The position numbers and the translations under genes were made by a program. Below the pieces are notes generated by a model that saw nothing but the letters and a program-made list of their open reading frames with translations, had not been told where the DNA came from and did no database searches. This document shows positions 11,019 through 19,547 of a stretch of 60,000 nucleotides of DNA, piece by piece; position 1 is the first letter of the stretch; each line of letters begins with the position of its first letter. The DNA comes from Takakia lepidozioides (lineage: Eukaryota > Streptophyta > Takakiopsida > Takakiales > Takakiaceae), in NCBI GenBank assembly GCA_030704615.1, contig CM060732.1, positions 77,297,053 to 77,357,052 on the forward strand, in the 5' to 3' direction.

Positions 11019-11558
11019 TTGATGGAGCTGCCAGCTAGGCCAGCCATTGAGCGCGCCATGGTGACACCTGGAGTTGTCATGTTAGACAACCAGGATGGCA
11101 TTTTCTGTTTGAGTGGACCGGCAGGCAAGAGGTACCGGCCACTGCGGGTCTTGTTGGACTCGGGAGCTCAGCCATTGATGCTGGGCAGAGCTGCTATTGC
11201 AGGCTTGGGCCTCACGGAGGCGGATATGGAGCCTTGTCCTTTCCAGATACAGACGTCTTTGGGAGGATCGGAGCAGGCTCGGGGCATGACACGGCGTGAG
11301 TTGGCTATCAGACTACGGCCGGATCACCCTACAGATGGCTCAGTGATGCGAGCCAAGGCCATTGTGACAGACGCAGTCTCATACGATGTCCTGGTTGGTG
11401 GGGCAGTGTTGTACCCCATGGGCTTCACCCTGGATTTTTGGGAGGAGTCAGCTTCCTATAGGCCTGCATGGCAGTCAGGGGAGGGCCGGCGTGTGCAGCT
11501 CCCTGTGACGTTCATAGGAGGAGTTGCGGTTGCCAGCGAGGCAAGATGCCGACACTAG
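11019..11558 (+). CDS. Retroviral-type aspartic protease domain
   Basis: A 179-codon open segment of the polyprotein. RVLLDSGAQPLMLG holds the catalytic D-S-G triad of retropepsins, and YDVLVGGAVLYPMGF is the family's second conserved region before the C-terminal strand. Retropepsins cut the Gag-Pol polyprotein and act as dimers. It sits between the gag linker and the methyltransferase segment. The start shown is the first in-frame codon of the open segment; in the intact element it would be internal to a longer polyprotein. Confidence 0.85.
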   Translation: MMELPARPAIERAMVTPGVVMLDNQDGIFCLSGPAGKRYRPLRVLLDSGAQPLMLGRAAIAGLGLTEADMEPCPFQIQTSLGGSEQARGMTRRELAIRLRPDHPTDGSVMRAKAIVTDAVSYDVLVGGAVLYPMGFTLDFWEESASYRPAWQSGEGRRVQLPVTFIGGVAVASEARCRH

Positions 11559-11754
11559 CAGCATTCACAGCGGCAGTGAGTTGGCCTAGAGAGTTGCTTG
11601 AGGGCAATGCTCATTCAGAGGATGTACCACCTCCGGGAGAGCAGGATGACATGTATGGTATGGCGGAGTTGCCTACCATGGTTGCTCAGACTCCATTGTG
11701 GGGCACGAGCAAGGATTTGCAGCGGGATGCTGATCGACGGGGCAACAAGCCTGG

Positions 11755-13117
11755 GTGGAGGCTTTTGTACCGTCAGGAGAGGAGGAGAGTGTGGGGATTG
11801 CACCAGGACCACCTCAATTGTCTCCATTGGACACCACACCTATTGTGTGGCAGTATCCGGATGAAGGCATTTGTCTTCTGGACTTGTTTGGCGGATCATC
11901 AGCACCGGATTGGCTGCTGTGTTACAAGCAGGTGTACGAGTTTGGCGTTACCTGTATGTGGAGAGGGATGAGACTGCTCGATGCGTTTCACTTCGCCATG
12001 TTGCTCAGTTGGTGCAACGGTACCCTGAGTTGTTGTCGGTGTCTGCAATTCGTGGATATCAACAGGCCTTGCCAGCAGACATTTCGTTGCTGGGGGCGCA
12101 GGATTTGGAGCGGTTGGCTTCATTGATCTGGTAGTGGCAGGTTGGCCCTGCCAAGGGCATTCATCAGCCGGGCATGGCAATGGATTGCGAGACTCGAGGT
12201 CGGGTCTGTTTTGGGAGATGGTGCGGGTTTTGCGCCACTTGCAGCTTCATCAAGCTGTATCTCCAGCATACATCTTGGAGAATGTGCCACTGATGGGCGA
12301 TTCTCGGGCCAGGGTGATGGCCAGTGTGCATCAAGTCCGGTCGTGGCTTGGGTCAGCAGTGTTGCTGGATGCAGCTACAGTGGGGTCACGGGCTCATCGT
12401 CCACGGCTATGGTGGACTAACATGATGCCACCCGCACTGCTCAAGCGTGCATTTGATGGGGTGCAGCGGCCAGCACATCTCACAGTGGATAACATTCTGG
12501 ACACAGGGAGGCAGTCTCAACGTGTGAGACACGATGACCGTTCGCCTTTGGCAGTGGTCAACAAGGTGGGTCAACCACGAGCAGCATTACCTACACTGCT
12601 CAGCTTCCCAGGATCGCATGCTTTCCGGGATAGTGGACCTGGCCTCCTGTGGGATGCTCAGTTGCAGCAGTTAGTGGAGCCTAATGCTGACAAGCGTGAG
12701 CGGGCAATGGGTTTTACCACTGGTACCACGGCGGTGTCGTCTCTTTCTGAGGCATCACGTCGTCAAGTGTTGGGGCAAGCAATGGATCTCAATTGCTTGA
12801 CCTGGATTATCAGCTTGGCTCTAGCTGAGCAACGCAGAGTGCGGAATACACTTCCCTCAATGGTCTCTCTGCCTACCGAGACGGTACAGGCAGTGAGTGG
12901 GGGCGAGCATATGAGGACCACGGGGTGCATGCATCCATGCCACACGTGGGAGGTGCTCGAGGTTCAGAGGGAGTTGGCAACCAAGGCGGCTGTGATGGAT
13001 GAGGTTGGGGATTCTTCTCGAGTTGAGGAGGTCCTCAAGGATGAGATGATGGGGCAGGATGATGCCTTGTCATTGACTGAGCAGGTAGGGAGTACTGCTC
13101 AAGAGGTTGCAGCATAG
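11755..13117 (+). pseudogene. Cytosine-C5 DNA methyltransferase domain, DNMT3/DRM-like, inside pol
   Basis: Between protease and RT, about 430 codons spell out the ordered motifs of a cytosine-C5 methyltransferase. Motif I: LLDLFGG then ISTGLAAVLQAGV (about 11876-11935), the SAM-binding loop, split by a frameshift near 11896. Motif IV: VAGWPCQGHSSAGHG with the catalytic Cys of PCQ (about 12136-12180), then a GLRDSRSGLFWEM segment. Motif VI: ILENVPL (about 12273). Motif VIII: AHRPRLWW (about 12393). Motifs IX and X: RERAMGFTTGTTA and RRQVLGQAMDLNCL (about 12697-12800). The pattern GISTGL, RPR-W-N and MGF...T...R..LG is closest to animal DNMT3 and plant DRM. A second frameshift lies near 12125. 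From 12134 to 13117 the frame is open. The product would add methyl groups to cytosine in DNA. Confidence 0.85.
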
Positions 13118-13232
13118 CAACCACGGGACGCGTCCTCTACCTCTAAGCCCACTGGACTTAAGGTTGTAGTTACGGAGGACAATTGGGAACCTGACATTGG
13201 ACCCATGTCACCGGAGGAGAGAGACGACGTAT

Positions 13233-14003
13233 ACGGCGGTTCCTGAGGGCTTACAGGAATTGCTTTGCCTTCAGTTTGAAGGACTTGGGAGCACTGAAGG
13301 GTCAAGAGATCCGTATTGAGTTGGCCACTGACACGCCAATCTTTCGGAGACCCTATAGATACAGTGACATGGAGAGGTCTTTGATTCAGATGAGGACTCA
13401 AGATCTCTGGGAGGCAGGTTTGGTGGAGCTCTCTGGTGGAGAGTATGCTTCAGCCACAGTGATGCCAGCCAAGAAGGATGTCTATGGCAATTGGACGGAG
13501 AGACGTATGTGCGGTGATTACCGGCCTGTAAATCGTCAGACCAAGTCCGATAAGTATGCCATGCCAACACCAGAGGAGATCTTTGATGCCATCGGGCATG
13601 CTAAGGCCTTTAGCACTTTGGATTTACGATCCGGATATCACCAGTTGCCAATCAAGGAGGCGGACAAGCAGAAGACGGCATTCTGGGGGATCAATGAGCA
13701 CGGCAAGGATTGCCTATACCAGTGGCGGTTCTTACCATTTGGGCTTAAGAATGCTCCTGCAGAGTTTCAGAGAGTCATGGATAGGATTCTAGCAGGGGTG
13801 GACTTTACTCGGTGCTACATAGATGACATCATCATCTTTAGTGTTACGATGGAGGAGCATGAGAGACACCTTCAGGTGGTATTGGAGCGCTTGAGAGCGC
13901 ACGATTGAAGTTGCATCCGGGGAAGTGCAAGTTTTTCCACAACCAGATTGAGTATCTGGGTCACATGATATATCCTGGAGGATTGGGGGTACAGCAAACT
14001 AAG
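13233..14003 (+). pseudogene. Ty3/gypsy reverse transcriptase
   Basis: The RT domain starts with a pre-RT segment (FLRAYRNCFAFSLKDLG, reached after a frameshift near 13235) and continues open from 13276 to 13908. Landmarks: GDYRPVNRQTKSDKYAMPTP, FSTLDLRSGYHQLPI with the first catalytic Asp, FGLKNAPAEFQRVMD, and YIDDIIIFS with the catalytic DD pair (about 13820). A frameshift near 13905 moves the next segment, LKLHPGKCKFF and YLGHMI, to another frame, and a TAG near 14005 interrupts it. The enzyme copies element RNA into cDNA. Domain complete but not continuously translatable. Confidence 0.9.
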
Positions 14004-14032
14004 TAGAGGCCATTGCACAAATTCCACGCCCC

Positions 14033-15822
14033 ATGGATGTGAGCCGAGTTCGAGCTTTCATGGGGTTGGCAAACTATTATAGACGGTTTGTCAAGGGATT
14101 TAGTACCATTGCAAAGGCTCTAACCAAGCTGACCAAGGTGGACCAGGAGTGGCAGTGGGAAGATGAGCAGGAACGAGCTTTTCAAGAGCTCAAGGCGAGG
14201 TTGACCTCGGCGCCTATCTTGAGACGACCTATCAGGGGCGTCCTTTTCAGCTGCATACGGATTGGAGCATGCTGGGGCTTGGAGCGGTGCTCACACAGGT
14301 GGATGATGAGGGAAGAGAGTTCGTAGTGGCTTACGCTAGCCGCTCGAACAACGCTGCAGAGGCTAAGTACAGCTCATATGAGGGAGAGTGCTTAGCTGCA
14401 GTGTGGGCCGTGGCACACTTCAGGTGCTATCTATACGGCAATCTTTTCACCCTTGTCACGGATCACCAGCCACTCAAGTGGTTGATGGAGTCAGACAAGC
14501 TTACGGGGAAGCTTGCACGGTGGGCACTTATACTCCAAGAGTATGACTTTCAGGTTGTGCATCGACCGGGTTTGGTCAATCGGGATGCGGATGGATTGAG
14601 TCGCAATCCATGCATGAGCCAGCAGGATGACACTGGAGCTCGGTGGCATGGTGAGACGGACGAGGAGATGGTGCCGGGATGGCACGCATCTGCATTTTTG
14701 TGTATCTTGGCATCGGGAGGTCATATTGGACCTACAACAGGGATGACTGTAGACGGAGTGTCTGAGGACCCTGAGGCTAGTGATGAGCTAGGTGGTACCA
14801 GAGATATACATGAGGATTCGGCTGTGTTGGACTACCTCCGCACGGGAGACACGGCAGCCATTGTGACTGCCAGGGAGAGGGATCGGATCCTGCAACGAGC
14901 CAAGAGGTTCAAGTGGGAGGGGATACACCTACTTCGAGTGTGGGAGGATGGTCGGGTGAGGATTGTGCCTCACCCCACACAGCGTGCACGGTTAGTGCGG
15001 CATGCCCATGAGGAGTTGGGGCATTTTGGAGTGCGACGCACTCACAGTTTACTGCAGGGGCAGTATTGGTGGCGTGGTATGCATACAGAGGTGCAACAGT
15101 TTGTGGCTAGGTGCATGGTGTGTGACAGGGTGCGTGCTTCATTCAACGCCCCTACACCACAGTTGCATCCTTTACCTATCATGGGATTGGGCTACAGGTG
15201 GAGTCTTGACTTCGCAGGACCGTTGCCACTGACTATGCGCCACCACAGATATGTGTTGGTGATGGTGGAGCACTTCTCCAAGTGGATTGAGTTGGTTCCA
15301 TTGCCTGACAAGGCTAGTGAGGGGGCTGCGTATGCATTCTTGGATCGTGTGCTTAGCCGATTTGGTGCTCCAGCTGAGGTACTCACGGACCAAGGGAGAG
15401 AGTTCTTGGGGGAGTTTCAGGCTTTGTGTGATAAAGCCTTGATAGACCACCGCACCACTTCTCGGGATCATCCTGAGGCCGATGGCTTAGCAGAGAGAGT
15501 TGTTCAGACGGTGAAGAGGGGTTTGCGCAAGTATGGCTTGCAGAAGGGACACCTAGGAGATTGGGATCTTCAGGTTCCTTGGTTAGCCATGGGCTACAGG
15601 TTCAGCAAACAAGCATCACTTGCCTCCTTCTCACCATATTTCCTTCTCTTTGGCCGAGAGCCGGATTTGCCTGCAGCCATTCGTAGGGACACTGCTCAAG
15701 TCCTTAACCTTGACGATCCGGACGTGTGGGTACGTGCATGTGATCAGCGTGCAGAGTTGTTCAAGAAAGTCATGCCCATGGTTTTGAGAACCTTGCCATT
15801 GCACAGCACCGTGATACGTTGA
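14033..15822 (+). pseudogene. RT connection, RNase H and integrase core of gypsy pol
   Basis: The first open piece (14033-14326) holds the connection segment VRAFMGLANYYRRFVKGFS. After a frameshift near 14240-14270, an open frame of 517 codons (14269-15822) carries RNase H (DWSMLGLGAVL, SSYEGECLAA, LVTDHQPLKWL, NRDADGLSR: the acidic residues are present) and integrase. The integrase has an HHCC zinc finger (HEELGHFG...ARCMVCD) and the DDE core: LDFAGPLP, LTDQGREFLG and ADGLAERVVQTVK supply D, D and E. RNase H removes the RNA template, integrase inserts cDNA. The frame breaks near 15800. Confidence 0.9.
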
Positions 15823-16247
15823 GGTATGCCACTATACGTGGTGGAGGATATCGTCCTGGGGTTCGGAGGTTTAGCCCTGGTGACTATATTTATTTGCAGC
15901 AGACTGCTCCTACGACTCTGGATGTTACTGCAGGGCGTGTTATTCTGAGGGTTCGAGAGGTGTTGCCCTCAGGGGTCCTGATCTTGGAGGGTCGGGATGG
16001 CATGACTTGGAAGGACCATGTGCGTAATTGTGCGCCATGTCACCTTCCCAATGTCGATGGCAGAGTTGACCCAAACTTAGCAGTGGTACCTGCAGGTTTG
16101 AGGTGCATGCTCTGTGGGTCTGCCAAAGGGGCAGCCACCATGCTGGTGTGTGATCGATGCTCAAGGGGTTGGCATATGGGATGCTTGACACCACCTCTTG
16201 AGAAGGTTCCTGACGGAGATTGGTTGTGTCCACACTGCTTGGGATAG
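15819..16247 (+). CDS. Integrase C-terminal domain with C-terminal PHD finger
   Basis: A 142-codon frame continues the integrase after the frameshift. Residues about 1-85 (YRPGVRRFSPGDYIYL, a GRVILRVREVLPSGVLILEG stretch) fit the beta-barrel C-terminal domain of gypsy integrases. Residues about 94-141 form a PHD finger of Cys4-His-Cys3 type: CMLC, then LVCDRCSRGWHMGC, then TPPLEKVPDGDWLCPHC. All eight zinc ligands and the conserved Trp before the last CxxC are present. It ends at a TAG right after the finger. PHD fingers read histone H3 tails. In chromoviruses this position holds a chromodomain. Confidence 0.85.
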   Translation: MRYATIRGGGYRPGVRRFSPGDYIYLQQTAPTTLDVTAGRVILRVREVLPSGVLILEGRDGMTWKDHVRNCAPCHLPNVDGRVDPNLAVVPAGLRCMLCGSAKGAATMLVCDRCSRGWHMGCLTPPLEKVPDGDWLCPHCLG

Positions 16248-16495
16248 TGGCAGTGGACATGACTGGAGGCAGCTAACAAGACATGGGAGGCCAAGCTCAT
16301 AGGAGTCAATACATGAGATCCCAAGCTCAAGTTCACAGGTTGCAAGACGGCGACTAACGATGGGGCAACTCTTGCACCCGACCTCTTGATCTATCGAGTT
16401 TGAGTGTAGTAGGGATAGTGGTGGAGGACTTAGTGAGGCTATGGTCACTATCACATCTTGTGGCTACCTGGACTTAGAGGGACCTAAGCACCAGC

Positions 16496-16695
16496 TAGGG
16501 GGGCGATTGTGTGGACTAGTGACTGCCATAGTGGGCAGCGTAGTGGCAGCCTAGTGACTGACTAGTTGTAGCCTAGTGGTTGGACTAGTGGCTGGACTAG
16601 TGGTAGACTAGTGGTATACTAGTGTGTGGTGTGCACATGTGTTGTGTGGTTTTGGACAGCGATGTAGTTGTGTAGCGATATGTATGCGCACGACA
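16496..16695 (+). repeat. Polypurine tract and 3' terminal segment of the retroelement
   Basis: AGGGGGGCGA at about 16496-16506 is a polypurine-tract-like run of the kind that precedes a 3' LTR. TGTGTGGACTAG follows from 16508, and the segment ends GCACGACA at 16695, directly before AATC. The 188 bp between contain several irregular CTAGTGG / GGACTAGTGG units. I find no second copy of this segment near the 5' end, and it does not resemble 5827-6376. Confidence 0.5.
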
Positions 16696-16699
16696 AATC
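16696..16699. repeat. 4-bp target-site duplication AATC, right copy
   Basis: Right-hand partner of the AATC at 5823-5826; followed by CCCTGTTGG, the continuation of the split transposase on the minus strand. Confidence 0.65.
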
Positions 16700-16916
16700 C
16701 CCTGTTGGAAACCTTCGAGAGATAATGCTACTTGTTTGGCAATTGACATTTTTCTGCCTTTGATATTTTGCAAATCAGCAGACGGTCATTGCCAAGAATA
16801 TCACGCAAATAATCAAACGTGGGTACTATAATTCTAAGCATTTTCCGAAATCTCTCCTCATCATAGTCTCTGCAAATTGATCTTACCAATGAATAGAACG
16901 GGGTTTGATGTACCAC
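16700..16916 (-). pseudogene. PIF/Harbinger-like transposase remnant, upstream half
   Basis: The minus strand reads DEERFRKMLRIIVPTFDYLR, then DILGND, then CQLPNK, matching the N-terminal region of PIF/Harbinger transposases (FR..f.m....F..L...l). Two small frameshifts follow, after which VALSLE and FPTGD are readable up to 16700. The next residues of the protein, SFLTIDKMFG, are found at 5826 going left. The gene was therefore split by the 10.9-kb insertion. It was probably already decayed or has decayed since. Confidence 0.6.
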
Positions 16917-16929
16917 GGACCAAAAGATG

Positions 16930-19547
16930 ACCCAAAAATCTGAACCTTGTACTTCAAATTGCCTTCAGTGATTGTTGAAATAAGCACATGTTTCTCTTCT
17001 TGAAGCACCGCTTGATTGCTTGTGATTCCAATTGTCTTGCTCGCTTTCGGGCTGCTACTGGAGTATGTAGCCGTATTATGCGATCACCAAACGTGGTGGC
17101 TGAAGCAAGTTGTAATGTAGTGGCCATTGCAGAAGTCTATGGAAACCATTGTAGTGAAAGTCGACATCTCAAAGTTGAAATCCATAAATTTGGCTGTGTT
17201 GTGGAGGACGATCACATTCTGTACAACATGAAGATGTGCCTACAGACACAATCAAGCGCAGGAAAATAAAGAAACTCGAGGGTGCGAGGAAGATTTTTTT
17301 TTTTGTCACACACGTGCAAAAGTGCCAAGTGGAATCCACTGGACGGGTTTAGTTCCACGATGGTGCATGGAAATGGGTGGGAATGGATGTGACAATGGAT
17401 ATGACCCGTGGTCAAACCCATTTTCCAGATGACGTCATGTAAGGGGAATGGGTTTACATGGAAGGTAACCCTAAGCCCTGTCGCACGTTGAACTCATTCC
17501 TCTCTCCAATGGCATGCTCACCCTGATACTAGTGGCATGCTATCTTTAGATCTGGTGGGCCTAGGTCAGTTTGTAATATGGAAAAGCACATTTGGTGTTT
17601 CTAGGCTAGGATGGAAATGAAGTTGCTACTCACAACCGAACAACACATGTGGCGTTTCCAGCCTACCATGGAAATGAAGTTGCTACTCACAACCAGGCCA
17701 AATGACATGGCATGTTGTTGCTGTGGCAAACGGCAAGTTGGCTGCTTGGTGGCATTATTGCCTCAGCAAAAGACCCGCCCAGTTGACAGATGGCTGTGCT
17801 AAGCCAGGTTTTTTCTGGGGCAAGCTTGCTTGTTGGCATTAATGCAAAGACCCACCAAGTTTAGGGTTTCGTGCCTGTTTGGCGAGGCTCTGTTGGTCAT
17901 GCCCCCAGCATGCTTGCAGCCATTTCGCCATGAATACTGATAGGTAGCAGTTTCCGGTGCTCTTTCGACCCATACAGGTACACTCAAATCACCTGTCCGC
18001 TTTCTCCATTTGGGCAAGAGGAAAACTGCCACCTGTCAATAATTACGTGACGGGCAGATTCGGACATTCTGCCCGTTCAAGACTGACGGGCTCGCCAAAA
18101 TATACTCGCAGGCATCAGCTCACCATGTTCCATAGTATTTACCTGCAGCAATCCGCAGACAAATGTATGGGAGACATGAGATCCTCGAGCGGGAGAGTCG
18201 AAGCATGCAGAATGTTTTGAGCACACTCAGGCAGGTGGTCGAGGGTTAAGCAGGAATTGGACGCAGCTCGGACAAAACAGCATCAAACCTTTGAGAAATT
18301 ACTTCATTTCTCTGTGCTGCCAGGCTTGCTGCCTATCGAGAGAGTTTGATAGTTCGCACGGAGATTGAATACACGAGTTTTTGCTTTGGGTGTAGATTGA
18401 TGCTTTTTCCTTGGACAAGAGGCATCTGAAGACAACAGCAGAGAATGTGTGTGAGTAGAGAATCTCGCTGCATGTGAAGAATATGTACCCAACACGTGGG
18501 TGGCGTCGGTTATATTGCACTGTGCAGCCTGGCCCCACCCTCAGTCCTTCCATCGCTCTTTCCTGTAATTCTTGGTTGCGTTGGCATGGGCATAAGTTTG
18601 ATCGTCAACATCTGGCGGCTGCATGGTCGTGACAGTGGGCACCTACTAGAGTCTAACCACCTGGGACGTTGTCGTTGCAAGCAAATATTGTGACTAGCCA
18701 CTGTGGTGTTGCCTCGATAGCCCACTTTCAGTGCACACGCCACACGTTTGGACCAGGACGAAGATCCTGCTGCGGAAACCCGCCACCAGACCATGACATA
18801 CCAAAAAGCAAACATTTGGACGTTACATATAAATGAATACATTACGCTCACTCTGTGTGCTTGCCTGCTTTTGTGGAGGTTGAAGAGGTTACTAGTGAGG
18901 AGGTTCTAACTGTACTTGTAAGAGTTTCAGTGATGGAGCAATGAAGGCGAACTCTGACTTCCAATTCGCACTCTCAATTTCAGTCCTGTTTTGTTGGGCA
19001 CCTAAGGCCAGACTCTTTGCGTTGAGCAGTAGGACGTGAAGCAAACTTCATCTTGGGCTTTGTCTAAGTTGTCTTATAGAAGCAATGTCTCAATAGGCAC
19101 CTTTTCTTTGATTTCAAAATCCACGACTGTACAGTCCATTCAGAGGCTCAATGTTTGGCTTCTTCATGTAAAGAATGGAGAAATGTTCTAGTTTGCCTCG
19201 TTTCCCTATCACTTACCGCATATTTCTTGTAGAAATCGTAAGAATGGTTGAATAGTTGCAGAGGTGCTACATCTCTGCCTTCTTCCTTGAACCTGTGTAT
19301 CTATCTGCATCTGAGAATCGAAGGGCCTTGATTCCTGTAGTTGGTCGTTCAATGGCTGCGAGGTTCACGAGTGAGTTGCAACTGAATTCGGGAGCCGCAA
19401 CTGCAAGCAGCACCTAGAGATGAAGGATGTATCTGCAAGCACATTTTTCTCTATTTATTCTGCCTGAGCTCCAGGAGTGATCGTTTGGATTTGAATTGCT
19501 GCCTGCGAAGTTGAATCTTCACCTAGTTCTAAAGGTTGATAGTAAAA
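16930..19547. other. Spacer and probable upstream region of the sugar transporter
   Basis: No gene recognised. A 59-bp near-perfect tandem duplication lies at about 17608-17700 (unit containing GGAAATGAAGTTGCTACTCA). Short open frames here show no family features. The last few hundred bases before 19548 may contain the promoter and 5' UTR of the downstream gene, but I see no diagnostic TATA box. Confidence 0.4.

Larger units (their letters stand above)
5827..16695 (+). mobile_element. Ty3/gypsy-type retrotransposon carrying a DNMT3-like methyltransferase and a PHD finger
   Basis: A 10.9-kb insertion into a Harbinger-like transposase remnant. Domain order on the plus strand: 5' terminal repeat-like segment (5827-6376), PBS-like site, long repeat-rich leader, gag, two CCHC zinc knuckles, aspartic protease (11019), cytosine-C5 methyltransferase (11755-13117), reverse transcriptase (13233), RNase H and integrase (to 15822), integrase C-terminus plus PHD finger (to 16247), polypurine tract (about 16496) and a short 3' terminal segment. 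PR-RT-RH-INT order is that of Ty3/gypsy. At least seven frameshifts and stops make this copy inactive. The ends start TG and finish CA and are flanked by AATC, but the 3' end does not repeat the 5' end. Confidence 0.8.
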
